A stretch of 64,000 bases of DNA from Lutraria lutraria (GCA_964023205.1 OZ026851.1:17491528-17555527), one strand, 5' to 3'; positions 12,176 through 27,100 are shown, counted from the first letter of the stretch. Program-made: numbers and translations. The notes: generated from the letters alone by a model not told the origin.

Positions 12176-15100
12176 GTAAGTCTTGTAGTTCATATTTATT
12201 TCATTTCAAGCATCGGGATGTTTGCGGTATCGCTCTACTTACCAAAAAAGGCCCCTACCCAACTTGTTTACCTACTGGGTGACTTTTTAATATTCTGGCA
12301 TGTATTTTGGGTTTGATCATAGGGGGCTAGCACGATGCACAACATATACACGGTATATGTATATATATGATAAACGTGTTTTCGGTCCGTGCAACTTGCT
12401 AGCCTCCTATGGGTTTGATATTCAAAAAGCAAAAATAAAATTCTACATGTCCTGAGTAGTGTTACCGCGAACAAACACTTCTTTGGGAAGGCTTGCCTTC
12501 ACATACTTATTACTGCGGATAAAGGTCATTTGAGGTTATTACCAAATCCCTTACTGCCGCGGTAAACAAGACAGGGCGGAAGTACTTCCGCGATATAAGA
12601 CTGAAAAATAGTTCCATCATTTTATGAACATATACAGCGCTATTCGCTGGCTTTCATCAAGGATAGACCAGGTGGATAAATGTTGACAGTTATAACTTTA
12701 TACCTGTTTTGGTTGACAGTCGATTATTTTTTCATTATTTTCACTAAGTTGACTGTCAGGTGTGAAAATCATTAAGTATATTAAACAAGTTATTTTTATA
12801 CATTAACGTATCGGTATTGGTTAAAATCGCTATAATAACGTAAAATGATATTTTACGTTATTTACAAAGAATAATCATACTTTAATACCAAGCAACAAAA
12901 ATACTAACCGAACGCTAAAAAATGGTGTTTTATTGCGATAAATACTGCACCCGTTTATCGACTTTTCCTTATCAGCGTTAAAAATCAATAACGTAATGCG
13001 CATTGTATTGGTACGATATGATACTATTAATTCATTAATGACAAAAATTTGTTGATTTATAAAATCTCTTTACTAGACATCAGACATGGGCGTGGTTTCA
13101 ATTATTGAACCGTAAACATTATCGATTTTGATTGGCTTTAAAAATTGAAAGGGGTGCGTCAAATTCCTTGATTTCATGAGACGATAATGATCCGACACTT
13201 TAATTGTTAATTGCTCAGCTTAAAAAAACACAGTAGGTGTCATTTTCGAATTAACATTGTCGTCTTATTTGATGACGGATTTCAAAGCGGTTTTGGTATT
13301 TTGTTGCGGAAATGTTACTCTAGGGAACCGTGCCTCAGAATTTTGATATACTTGTTTTCATTTTTTATCTATGGCGTATTACGTAATAAACAGCGGGGTT
13401 TTGGGTACGGAATTTCTTTAAAGTCAAGTATACAGAGTAGTTGTCGTTGTTCAAAATTTGTAAATTACGTGCGATATTGGTTTATAGAAGACCAATCAAA
13501 TGTAATATTTAATTCAAATTACTTGCAATGCACTTTATACAGTGGGTTTATTTTAGTGTATAATTATGGTTTAGTTCTTAAATCTATAAATTGGTGAAAC
13601 TTGATCTGACCTGACATCCAAGCCAGATACGTTAAAAAGTCCGTAAATAATATGAAGTTAGCATATAAATATCCTGATAAAGATTATCGTGTCTGAGGCT
13701 GGCATCTACATGTACATTTGTATATACAATGTATGCATAATTACAAAATGCACTTCCATTTTGACTACATTTTCTAAACAAAATCATTTCTTAAAGAAAT
13801 TGTCCATATTTCATTCTGATAATAAGTTTTACACATTTAGCGTTTGATTCGATATGATGGGGGCTGACTCGGGTATATCTACTGTTGTTTCGATATGATG
13901 GGGGCTGACTCGGGTATATCTACTGTTGTTTCGATATGATGGGGGCTGAATCGGGTATATCTACTGTTGTTTCGATATGGCGGGGGGCTGACTCGGATAT
14001 ATCTACTGTTGTTTCGATATGGCGGGGGGCTGACTCGGGTATATCTACTGTTGTTTCGATATGGCGGGGGGCTGACTCGGATATATCTACTGTTGTTTCG
14101 ATATGATGGGGGCTGAATCGGGTATATCTACTGTTGTTTCGATATGGCGGGGGGCTGACTCGGATATATCTACTGTTGTTTCGATATGGCGGGGGGCTGA
14201 CTCGGGTATATCTACTGTTGTTTCGATATGATGGGGGCTGACTCGGGTATATCTACTGTTGTTTCGATATGATGGGGGCTGACTCGGATATATCTACTGT
14301 TGTTTCGATATGGCGGGGGCTGACTCGGATATATCTACTGTTGTTTCGATATGGCGGGGGGCTGACTCGGGTATATCTACTGTTGTTTCGATATGGCGGG
14401 GGGGCTGACTCGGGTATATCTACTGTTGTTTCGATATGGCGGGGGGCTGACTCGGGTATATCTACTGTTGTTTCGATATGGCGGGGGGCTGACTCGGATA
14501 TATCTACTGTTGTTTCGATATGGCGGGGGCTGACTCGGATATATCTACTGTTGTTTCGATATGGCGGGGGGCTGACTCGGGTATATCTACTGTTGTTTCG
14601 ATATGGCGGGGGGCTGACTTGGATATATCTACTGTTGTTTCGATATTATGGGGGCTGACTCGGGTATATCTATTGTTGTTTCGATATGGCGGGGGCTGAC
14701 TCGGGTATATCTACTGTTGTTTCGATATGGCGGGGGGCTGACTTGGATATATCTACTGTTGTTTCGATATTATGGGGGCTGACTCGGGTATATCTATTGT
14801 TGTTTCGATATGGCGGGGGCTGACTCGGGTATATCTACTGTTGTTTCGATATGGCGGGGGGCTGACTCGGGTATATCTACTGGTGTTTCGATATGGCGGG
14901 GGGGGCTGACTCGGATATATCTACTGTTGTTTCGATATGGCGGGGGGCTGACTCGGGTATATCTACTATTGTTTCGATATGGCGGGGGGCTGTCTCCGGT
15001 ATATCTACTGTTGTTTCGAAATGGGGGCGGGGGACTGCTGAATCACCTGTGTCTCAGTTCGTCTCAAAAGCATTTATTTCTGCGAATCTTAATGTTATGA

Positions 15101-18100
15101 TTTTTACCAAACTGACTGAATTGAAAATCCTGTGTGTTATTAAAACCTTGGTGGTAAAAAATACATTGAAACATTGAAAATATACTTATTTAAATGATAT
15201 CTAACGTCGGCAAAAGTACAAAAACAAAAAGTTCATCCTCTGGTTGTTGTTCGGTACGAACCATAAAGTTATTACTGTATTTCAAAAATCGCTCAGTTTT
15301 CATAAAATCTGCATACCGAACAGCTTCCATTAACCTTCCGCCTACGAACATAGTTCCATTTTTTTCAAAAGTACAAACCAGTCGTAAAAAAATCTAAACA
15401 ATCCTATCCCTCGGATTACTACAATATTTACTATCAGTACACACATTTCAAGGAAGGATGGTTCCTAGCTTCTATTGTAAACGTATAGAAGTCATCATTG
15501 AATTCATGGACGATGCGATGATAACTGAGCGTCAACCAGATATCTAAAAAAGTGGTTCATCAGGAAATTGTAATCGATTGATTTAATGTTTATAACGTGT
15601 AACTTTTTCTTCGAGTGTGTCTTCATTTAGGAGATATTACATTCTGCATAAGTTGAGTATACAAAGAGGCAGTTAATGTAGACTATATAATATTATGCTA
15701 TTTGCTGAACTACTTTTGGTGATCAGATGGGAATCATAAATCAAAGTACTGAAAGCACATGGAACGGGAACAACTTAAACAACTGCATAGCGGGTGTAGA
15801 AAAGCGTTAGTAGTACTTAAGTCTGCATCCAAATTCATGTGCGAACTATCGTTCGGATTCAAAAACTTACCCTACAAAGAAATTCAACTTTTGACTGCTT
15901 TGTAGTTCCGAACAACAGCAGAACCTGCAGAGCTTTGATTTGAAATGTGTAGCATACATGGAAGCGTCCATAGACAAAGTTTTGTATGAGAGAGTTAATT
16001 ACAAAATGTTCTACAAAGGTACGATGGAAAAAATGTTCTGTAAGAATCAATGGAACAAATGCGGCTTTGGTCTTTCCGGAAAATAGACATTGGTGGCAGC
16101 CATGATATGTTTATATATGTACTCATCTTAGTGCATAATGAGTTGATGATATTGCCATGGCAATCTATGCACAGTACGAGTTTCTTTGTTCAAAGAGTTT
16201 AGTGTTTCTTTGTTGTGACAGAAAAACTGATTGATTATAATTGCATTATACCTGAACATTTGATTAGAGGCTATTTAAGCTGGCATCCATTAGGAATACA
16301 ACTTACAGCCGTTTGATCTATCACGTGATCAAAGTCTATGAACATATTTCAAGTTATTTACGATTTATTTTCATTGACAATTATACAATCCCTGTGTATC
16401 CTGGGTTTAATATACATGTATATGTATATTAGTTCATATCACCCGGTTGTTTATATTAATTAATGTCGTATAACACCCAAGTTGATATAAATTATATAAC
16501 TACGCTCTGTATGGCAATATAGGGCCACATTCGTAATCCATTGGGCTTAGTTCGTTTAAACGCTTTGCGGCGTAGTGATATACTTTAATCTAATATCATA
16601 GCGAAAATTCGGGACCAAGAAAACCCGTAGTGCTTCTCATTAGCACTGCATCAGATCTTTTCCAGAATTTGTGCATAGAATTTCCTTATATAGCGTAGAA
16701 CATCCTAATTGCAGAGTAAACTCGTGAATTACAGAAAATACAAAACACTAGTACGTCTTCAACACATATTTCCTTGCAATATGGGTGTTTGTTCCGCGAC
16801 TTCACAAAGACAGTTTTCTGCTTGTTTGATAACAAACGTTCAATCATCAATGACAATTATGTGTCGATGTTTGAGATGTGCGTAGGCCCAACGGATGATT
16901 AAATTTGAATTTCAATTGACATAAATACTGATTTATTCCCTCTCTATGTTTCTAAGCTCTGGAATTTCAACTGTCTAATTGTAGTTTACAATTTCTACAG
17001 CACTACCTTGTCATCTTACAATGTAATGGTACCCCACAGAACATATTGAATGTTGTAATTATGCAAATGTTGACGTTGAAGCGGATGCATTATGGTATTT
17101 ATGTTTAAACAGATTCGCAGTTTTAAGCCGACAAAAAAATTGAGATGATACTTTCCAAGAAGAATTTCTTCGAACTAATCCTATGACTCATAGGTGTTTA
17201 TTTGCTATCTTAAAAAGCTTGTCAAGCATTCGTTCTGTTCATTGGACAGAGGTGGCTACGCACGTGACCTCATCACATGACCTCATAATAGCTCCATGGT
17301 GACCATTTAATGTACGTTCACATATGGTATTTGTACCACACTGTTTCAGTAGTTCGCGCTCTATTTAATTAATTGATGTGAAGTTGGTATTACTCAGTAA
17401 GTCGTGGAAACCTGTTTATGTGGTGGTCATTTTGTTTAATGGCACTTTGTTTTATCACATTCAGAAATTCGTGATTTGACTTTGTTCGGATGTTAGTGGT
17501 TTCAAGTACTTGTACTTGAAGATATGTTTACTCATGTTTTGATATTCAGTCGGTTGTTTAGCAGACAAACAGTGTCCATTGATTATTACGATATTTCTCT
17601 TAAAACAAATATTTATGAATACAAAATGTTGTAGTACTTATTTCTCATTCATTTGGTGAGTGGCAGACCAGTCGCTCTCTCTCTTCTCTTCTCATCTTCT
17701 AGCTTACCTTTATCTATATCTTTCTATCTCTTTCCCCTCATTTTGTTTCTCCTGCTATCCTTCAATACCAGCCTGCCTCTCTTTCCCACACTCCCTCATT
17801 TAATCATCATCCCTTCTCCTTATTTTATGTCTCTCTACGTCTTAATTTCCATCCCACCCCCTTCTTTTTTTCTCCTCTTCTCCAAATTTCTTTTTCTCCT
17901 CTTTTCCAAATTTCTTTTTCTCCTCTTCTCCAAATTTCTTTTTCTCCTCTTTTCCAAGTTTCTTTTTCTCCTCTTTTCCAAATTTCTTTTTCTCCTCTTT
18001 TCCAAATTTCTTTTTCTCCTCTTTTCCAAATTTCTTTTTCTCCTCTTCCAAATTTTTTGTTCTCCTCTTTTCCAAATTTCTTTTTCTCCTCTTTTCCAAA

Positions 18101-21100
18101 TTTCTCTTTCTCCTCTTTTCCAAATTTCTTTTTCTCCTCTTTTCCAAATTTCCATCTCTCTGATTTCCTTCTCTCAACTTTTCCAAGTTTCCAACTGACT
18201 CCTCTTCTCCAAATTTCCATCTCTCCACTTTTCCAGGTTTCCAACTCTCAACTTCTCTAAACATCCATCTATCCACTACTTCAAATTCCATCTCTCATCT
18301 TCTCCTTTTCAACTACTAGTATCATTCAATCTGTTCCTGACACCGTATTTCCTGGACATATTGAAACAACATTTATTTACGTATAAAATCATCAGATATC
18401 TTTTAGAACATGATCTAATCACTATACCTAATAACGGGCTTAATTAATACACATCGACACATCATTTGGATCTTTTTATAGGCTTTGTTTCAACACTGAT
18501 GACCTCAGAATGGGATTGTATGACATTTAAAATAAGACGCCGCTTAGAGCTCATCATATTCTGTGTCTATATTTATTCCACTGATATCTATCCCAGACTT
18601 CGCGATGATAAAATATCTTCACTTGTCATTGTCAAATCTCTTGTGATTTTGCGACAAATACTTTGAAGTAATGGGCGACTTGTGTAAACTTTCTGTAAGT
18701 CGCTTATCAGGATATTAACGTGAATGATGGTTCTTTGAGATATATGGTGTCGTGTTGGTGCCATCATATACAGTCAAACCTGTTAACAAATGCCACCTTT
18801 TGGAAAGACAATATATGTAGTCTGAAACATAAACTTCACTGAGCAGACAGGAACAGAATTTGATATCGTTGATGAATGTGACCTGGAGGGAAATGTTTCT
18901 TTGAAGAGAAGGTTTACAATGAGCTGTTTGGATGAATTTTTAGATAGAGAGGGTCTTTACAAAGATTGGTGTTTTCACCTAGATACTTGAAAAAAAAGGA
19001 AAATTTTATGAAAAAGCAGACTTCTATGACTGTGTATAAAATGCACTCGAAAAGATTTACATTTTTGTTTGTTTCAAAAGCAAATTATCCCTCTTTCAAG
19101 TATGATGATATATTGTAATCGAAAGGAGTCACATATTCCTCATTTTCGAAACATTTTTTCGAAAATGGAGAAAATAACTCCTTTCGGATATAAAGCCCAC
19201 GTAGATATTTACAAGAATAACACTTGGTTTTTAATAAAGAAGAACACAATGACTCCAGTGGCGATTAAATAGTCTTCCGAGCTCAAATTGAAAGTGTATT
19301 TACGTGTTCAAAGAGACAAACTCATTTTTTATTATGAACTGACGTTCGCCTGCTTTCCGGTATAAATTGGTAAACAATTCGTTAATGTCTTTAATTGGTT
19401 AATGTTCAACAAATTGTCAGAAGCCTAAAATAAAGCTTTAAATAAAGTTTCCTTTTAAAAAGGAAAGGCTTGGCTGGTTGTTGCTGATTAAAGTTAGTTC
19501 TGATACCATAACTAAATTGGTTCATTTTATTTCGTCTTGTTGACCATTTTAGTTATGGAATTGTCCTCTTTCAAAGTCAACAGAGAGGCTGAAACATCGG
19601 TATATTTTTCTATTTATAGATTTTCCTATAATTCATCGTACTGTACACAAGTTTTTAATTGCATCAGAGAAAGCGTTTCGCAAGTCAAATTATAGTAGGG
19701 GTGTATTTCATTAATTAATTAATCCTCCGCTTATTACCTTCAGCAATTATGTTGATAATTAAACAACGAGCTAGTAAAGTAAAAATAATTGAGACTGCGT
19801 TAATATATCTTATCTTTTCGTGCCTTAACGGTTGATGGAACATGCCGATTTATAGTGAAACACCCCGATTTTACAGTGAAATCGCAAATGTGTACATTAA
19901 GATCACGTGACAAAATTATTGGCGGCAATAGCGTTTCGCAGGTTTCATTATAGAAGGGGCTTCCTTAAATTCTCTTGAACAATCCTCCGCTAATATCAAG
20001 GACTTATATACATACATGTATATAAGTCCTTGCTAATATGTCTTCCAGTAATGATTAAAATAATTGATTTAAATATATTGTACATAGTAACAGAAAAAAT
20101 AGACAGTTTTAAAATGTGTACCTTAACGTGTAATTAATGTTAATAGAACAAACCGATCTTTAGTGAAACACCCTGATTTCATAATAGACTAGCACAGTGA
20201 AGTTGGTACACTCAAGTCATGTGATACCGATTCACACAGTAAGCGTAAACCAATCACCGGACTGTTAACATATAGCTCTCAACCAATCGCCGGACTCTTA
20301 ACATTTTTGTGCACTTGTACCCAGCTTTCGCATTGCATCTACCAGCATCTAGGGAACAAACGTAACCGAAAACAATACATAGGCTTGGAGCTCCAAGCCA
20401 AAAATAAACTTAAAATAAACAGATTGTTAAAAGTGGATTTACCGCACAGTACAACCTTATTTCTATTGAAAAACATGACGCACTATTCTTCCCGATGACA
20501 CCAAGAAAATATTTTATGTCTTCATAAATTTACGTCCAGGCATTTAAAGTAAAATGAAGGCTTTTGGGGGAAAATAATGGAAGCTATCACCTAATAGGAT
20601 TCATATTCGTCCGTAAAATTGTTTGAAAATGTCATAAACGGATGTGAAGACGTAAAACAGAGTGTATCATTGGTTTCAGTATTCCGGTAAACGTCATTGA
20701 AAGTTAGATAAATTGCTGTTTTGAAAGGATTTGAAACCAGACCAGGGAAGTAGCGTGACACTGGCATACATTCAGTTTAAGGCTTTGTTTGAACGTAATA
20801 AGCCATGTGTCTGTTAGATTGTGTTCGTGTTTTACGCCTGTCAACAGTACAGTCAAACCTGTGTAAGCGGTCACCTCTAAATAAAAGCCACACTGTGAAT
20901 ATAGCTCATTCTTTTTAAAAACTGTTATTGATTATTTCAAATAACCTCAGAATAAGGACCACCTGTCAATAAAGACCATGTTAACAGGTTTGACTGTACA
21001 TTGTATTTTCTTTTGCAGGGTTTCTGTAAAATAACTTTCCTTCCAGTAGAAAATATGTTGAAGTACACCATTAAGTGTATGTATGGATATAAGTCTATCA

Positions 21101-24100
21101 TTGTCTAATTGTAGAGAAAGGGCTGCTGCCATATGCTTCTTGTATAGATTCACGTTTTTATCTTTTCTTTAGGTCCAAATTATCGCACATGTTTGTGACG
21201 TGCTTTCATACCTGCTAGCTGAAAGAAAAACATAATTCCAGGTATATTACTACGCCATCTGCGACCATAATATGAAATACAAATTATTTGTCTGTACAAA
21301 AATGGATAACATATTTGTAAGCATGTATTTAATAAGTATATATTCAGCTTTACAAATATGGAATAAATGCATCAGGGTTATATAGTGAATCATCAGAACG
21401 TCACGTACGCACACACACTGCCTCGCTATTGGTAGACTTAAAGGGCTAAACCCAGAAGACATTTATGTAAGGCCTGAGGAACACCCAGAAGACATTTATG
21501 TAAGGCCTGAGGGAGGAACAGTACACTAACTATCTCACATGTTTCACTTTTCCACACACTTTCAAGAGCAAAAAAAAGCACCGACCTACAATCAAATTCA
21601 TGTTCACGCCCATGTTACAACCCCAGACACATGAATCGCCGGTATGCTTAGAAAGGTAAGTTCAATGCCCATATAAATAATTTTATCACTACATAATTGG
21701 CATTGTGACGTATTACACAAGCAGTCATGTTCATTATTAAGAGTTGTCGTTCTTGTTACTCTCCTTGTAAATTGGTACCCGGTCCAGTGATACAAAGCAC
21801 CAAAACTATAGCTCTCTGAGCGTTGGAGAAACCACTGAGTTGCCACTACTGTTGTTTATGGTGTGATGGTGTTGCTACTGTTGTTTATGGTGTTGATCGT
21901 GTTGCCACTACTGTTGTTTATGGTGTTGATCGTGTTGCCACTACTGTTGTTTATGGTGTGATGGTGTTGCTACTGTTGTTTATGGTGTTGATCGTGTTGC
22001 CACTACTGTTGTTTATGGTGTGATGGTGTTGCTACTGTTGTTTATGGTGTGATGGTGTTGCCACTACTGTTGTTTATGATGTTGATCGTGTTGCCACTAC
22101 TGTTGTTTATGGTGTGATGTGTTGCTACTGTTGTTGGTGGTGTTCTGCTGCTGATACTGCCACTACACCACCTCTGTTGCTAACAGGCTATACCTAAATG
22201 TCTCGTAAACAAATACAATGTATAAAACTACTATATAATTTGAGGATAGTATCTTATATTGATTGATTTATGGTTTTTAATACGACATAATGATCGTCTG
22301 CCACACACATCTGAAGATGTATTTGTTTATAATTGATTTCATTCATAAGTACCTTATGCCTTATTATATACTGGATTGGAATGGAAGTCAGGAAGACACG
22401 AGACATATATCACCCAATTTATATCATATCACTTAATGTGAAAGACAATAGCAAATGGCGTTTTATGATGCATTAACTTGTAGTACATTCTCCGAAAGAA
22501 AAAAAAACGTTCGATGTTATAAATCGGGTTTCAGTTTTTTGAGGGGTGATATTTGTGGTTATTTTTAAGGAAGATAAATACGCGTATGTAGCTTGAGTAA
22601 AGTTTACTTAGTGAAGTTAATTAAAGTGTTGAATTTCGAACTATCGTATGTGAAATACATTACCAGACAAAACTTGACACTGGATATTCATCAGCGCGAT
22701 AGAATGGGCTCCTTAATACCCGATCCTTGACCATTTTCAGCACATTTTTACATGGCAAAGTTTGTATTATTTTGAAAACTCCATGATTTTTAATATTTAA
22801 TGCGCATGCGCTGATTAAATGTTTATACTTCCGGTTCGTCACGGCTACGGTATAACACCCTATCAAATCTAAACAAAGTCATCGTATACACCAATAAATT
22901 CAATTCTATTCCGGAAATTAGGTTTCTGTAAACAACATCATGTTAGCTCTCTCCTATGTTCATTAACCGACATGTATAATTCATTTTGTCACGTGACGAT
23001 ATTCCATGGAGAGATAACGATTTTTCCTCTTTCACGTATGTAAAGGCTGTGGAAATGAATTAATTTCCCCCCTAATTAAGTAATGAAATGTATTTTATTA
23101 GGTACACCTTTTTAATTTATTGTTGTTGAGAATTTGAAGCATATCATAACGATTTTGCCATTCATGGTATTAAATTAATTGCAGTAAAAACAGATCTTTT
23201 CTTCAGCTGTTGTATGCGAACAAAACCTCAGGGACATTTTGAACTCGTAAAGCCGTCTACTCGCAATGAATCATCGATTTATCATTTACATCCTGGCCAA
23301 GTGTTCAAATGAGCGAATCTGTCCGATCAGATTGATCAAATTACAGAATAACAAGGTTTTATCGCTCTTTTATTTCATTTCATCCGAAATCGAACATATC
23401 CGAAAAAATGTTCACATGTTTGTTCGTACTTTTTCTCCTAATATGATTTACCATTCTTCGTATAAGGCAGATCTTCCTGTGAGAGCAACAACAAGTATGC
23501 GACTTTTGATCACGTTAATGGCAAATATACCTGTTTTATTCCCATGGTAACGGGAAATTGTCAGTGTTCTATATTATTGACTGGAGTAATTACTTTTCAG
23601 TTAAAATGATTACTACGTCTTGCGATCCTCAGTATCTAGAGATTATACGATAAAGACTATGACAATGTAAACCCACTGTATCTATTCACCAAATTTACAT
23701 GATGTATTGATTGTTTAGGCTTGAAGAAACAGGTTAAATACAAACTGTTTAATACGATTTTAACACAAGAAGTTCCAGAAGCTAACAATTATGTAAATCT
23801 ATACGCCGAGAGGTTTAGTATGTAAAAATGATATTTTCCACGAGAAGAAAGTAAGACAGCTTCAAACACATCGTCATCTTTTTTCAAAGACAAGTTGAAA
23901 CATATGGAATAGAGTGAAGAGTTTGATTTTTTTCTAATTGAACAGAAGTGAGTGAATAGTTCATTCTTTTCAAAACTCAAAACATGTAAAAAGAACGGAT
24001 GTAAGTGAATAGTTCAATTTCTTTCTTTTTTCAAAATCACAGGTCGAAACTCATAAAAACAGAACGGAAGCGAGGGAATAGTTAAATTTCTTTTCTTTTT

Positions 24101-27100
24101 TTAAAAACATGTCAAAATAATGTAACATAGAACGCAAGTGCGTGAATAGTTTACTTTTTAAACAAAAAAAGGTCAAAACATATGAAATAGAACGGGAGTG
24201 AGTGAATAGTTCCTTTTTATCAATTAAAAATAAACGTCATAACATATTTAATACCTGCTCGCTGTGGCGAGCAGGCAATAGATAGGAATTGAGAAAAAAT
24301 AGATGATAAAAGTGATCGAGTGAATGGTTCATTGTTTGTTATTATACCTCACATGACTTATTTACTCTATAGCCTTATGTGACGTCAGAGGGTGACATTC
24401 CGTAATGTTACCCTGTGACATTACATTTCGGCCCTCTTGCCATAACGAAACTGCCCTCACGCGCTGACGCGATATTACCGGGTGCCGTGTTTTAGTCAAT
24501 CTGTTCTATACCCTAGACGTTTTTATGGGCAATTATCAAAATCCACTCATAATTTGACATCCCGTTTGCCAGATAATTTAACAGCGAAAATAACTATATA
24601 ATGTTTATGCTTTCAATCTCTGAAGAAGACTTAGTGTTTTGACTCAACCAGTACGAATAGAACCGTATAGTTGTTAGCATGTTTGTTGCATTCTTGTCTT
24701 TCTAAATTATTGTTTGTTCGATATAATAAAATAAATATCACATCCCACATAGGGTGATAGAACGTAATGTTCTCCCTTGACAAAGTAATGTCAACCTCGG
24801 CTAACGCCTCGGTTGACATTACTTGTCTCGGGTGAACATTACGTTCTATCACCCTATGTGGGATGTGATATTTATATAATATATGGTTACCCCACTCACC
24901 CGTAAATGTACTCAGTATTGACCATGACAGATTAGTATACCTTGTTTATATTCCGTCATTATTTTACCTGCTTGGACATGATCAATTTGCACGTTGTTTT
25001 CATGTGTTAAAAGATGCAAAGACGATTTGCTAAATTGGTAAGACCTGCATGATGTTGTTATTAACTGCAAGAAATGGTTCAACGATTACCTTATGAACAA
25101 TGAGCTTGCAAGTTCAACGAAGCTACAAAGGATTGCGTCGGATGAATACACGATCACATACATTTTATTAGGAAACTTTACTCCCAGACGAATTGTTGAA
25201 ACACGGATTCAAAGACAAGCAATCGTTTTAAAACAAGCGATCGAAGAAAATTATATTTATAAATCTATTCGCCCACAATAAATACTAATGGAAAATAATC
25301 TTTTGTTCTCACCGCTATATCTAAATAAGTTATTGCCGTGTCGTGTAGGAACAAAATATGCTGTCGAAGCTATTAAAGAAAATGTATGATCAATTTTTCT
25401 GTTATTTATTAAATTTTTCCACGACACCTATCTTGGGCTATTGATTTTTTTTTACTTTGTTGTTTTTTTAAAAACAAGTAACATAATAAAATAACTGGCG
25501 TATTATGTTATCTTATCTACATAATGTACTCGCCTTATATGAATTTCAGTAAATATTTCATCAAGTCTAGAATAACGCAGTCACTGTGTCTGGCTGATAG
25601 TGTTTAAATATCGAGTAAAGATTCTGAATGATTGGTCTGTTCACGGTTTTATTGTTGTTCATTTCCTGGTGTTGTTGTTGCTTTGTTGGTGTTTAGTGTA
25701 TTGTTGGTGTCTTCGTCGTGTTGTTCGGTTGTTTTGTTCGTGATGTTGTTTTAATAATGCTGTTGCTATGTTGTTGTTGGTATGTCCTTTGTGTCATATT
25801 CATGAAATTGTTGTTGCAAAGTTGAGAGCAGACTTACAGTTGGTATCAAACTGGACATTTTCTTATGTTGCTGTTGCTTTGTTGGCGTTAGTTTCTTGTT
25901 GGTGTTTTCGTTGTGTTGTTAGATAGTCATGTTCATGATGTTGTTTTGATAATATGTTGTTGGTGTATGGTGTTGATATGTTGTTGGTGACATATTCATG
26001 GTTATTATCATTGTTGCTAAGTTGGGCACTGTCTTAGAATTAGTACCACATTTTTGTTGATGCTAACGCTTTTGCGTGTGTTCCTAGAATTAGTGTAAGT
26101 GTAAAAAACTTGACTTCAGTAATTAGTCCCCGGCTGTAGATTCCATTTTCACGTGGGAAGACGTCTGTTGAGTGTAAGGGAAGAATTAGTATAGGCTTGG
26201 CATTTCAGAAGAATATGTTAGGTTAATTGACCACCGACCGGGACTGACACGCCATGAGCGACGGATTAAAAAAAAAACATTTCAATTAAAAAAGACAATA
26301 TCAATCCGCGTTTGAGATTTTACTGAGATCTCCAAATACCCCTGACAAATAGTTACTCAAACCTCATGACCTATTCTTGAAGTATGCAAAAATAGTTCAA
26401 GAAAAGACTCCTGTTTTCATGAATTTCTTTCACGACAAAGGAGTGAAGACGATACTAATCTAAGTAAGAATTTATTTGATATTTTCATTATTTTGTCTGT
26501 TATGATCCAGTTGCCCGCCCGGCTAGCTCAGTGGTTAGAGCGTTAGTCTACTGATCGAGAGGTTGTGAGTTCGAACCCCGAGCGAGGCTCACACTGTCCA
26601 TGACAAGTTTGACTGAAGATATTACATCCTATGTTAAATTGTCTTCCACCTCTGAATTATATGCGGTAGCTTGGCAGAGGCTTACGGATAGAATGTGGTT
26701 ATTACTGGTTAAGGCCTAAACGAAGTCCAGGAAAACTGGTTAGGATAACTGCCCGCCATGAAATGACTGAACTAATGTTAAAAATGGCGTTAAACCCGAT
26801 GAAACAAAATATGATTCAGTGTTTTGAACAGGGTTGCTTGCAACCTTGTTCTTGGTTACTACCAGTTTTTTAACCTCACAGTATCAAATTCTAAAAATAG
26901 TAACAACTGGTTTCCCCTATCACAACCAATAAGAAGTTCTTCCCCAAACGCCAAATAAATAGTTCCAATGAGAATACGACATTCAGTCTTATCTGGTTTA
27001 CACTGTCCATATAAAATGACTCTGGTGTTAAGATTACACGTAAAACATGTTGCTTAATGAATGGAATTAAATGAATTGAATGAAAGTTGAACTTGATGAG

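Noticed and set aside
14269..15177. ORFs of about 95-130 codons over the G-rich minisatellite
   Set aside because: Products of the repeat; unit length changes between 41 and 43 bp break the frame and several frames are open at once.
17825..18291. Reverse-strand Lys/Glu-rich ORFs (up to 149 codons) and the forward Phe/Leu/Ser ORF
   Set aside because: Low-complexity translation of a 24-bp purine/pyrimidine repeat in several frames; no homologous domain.
23266..23550. 94-codon ORF with ATG start in intron 1
   Set aside because: No recognisable motif and no supporting splice sites or neighbouring exon.
26512..26600. Possible functional tRNA gene
   Set aside because: A and B boxes are present but acceptor and anticodon stems do not pair well, and the sequence continues into a SINE tail with a target duplication.
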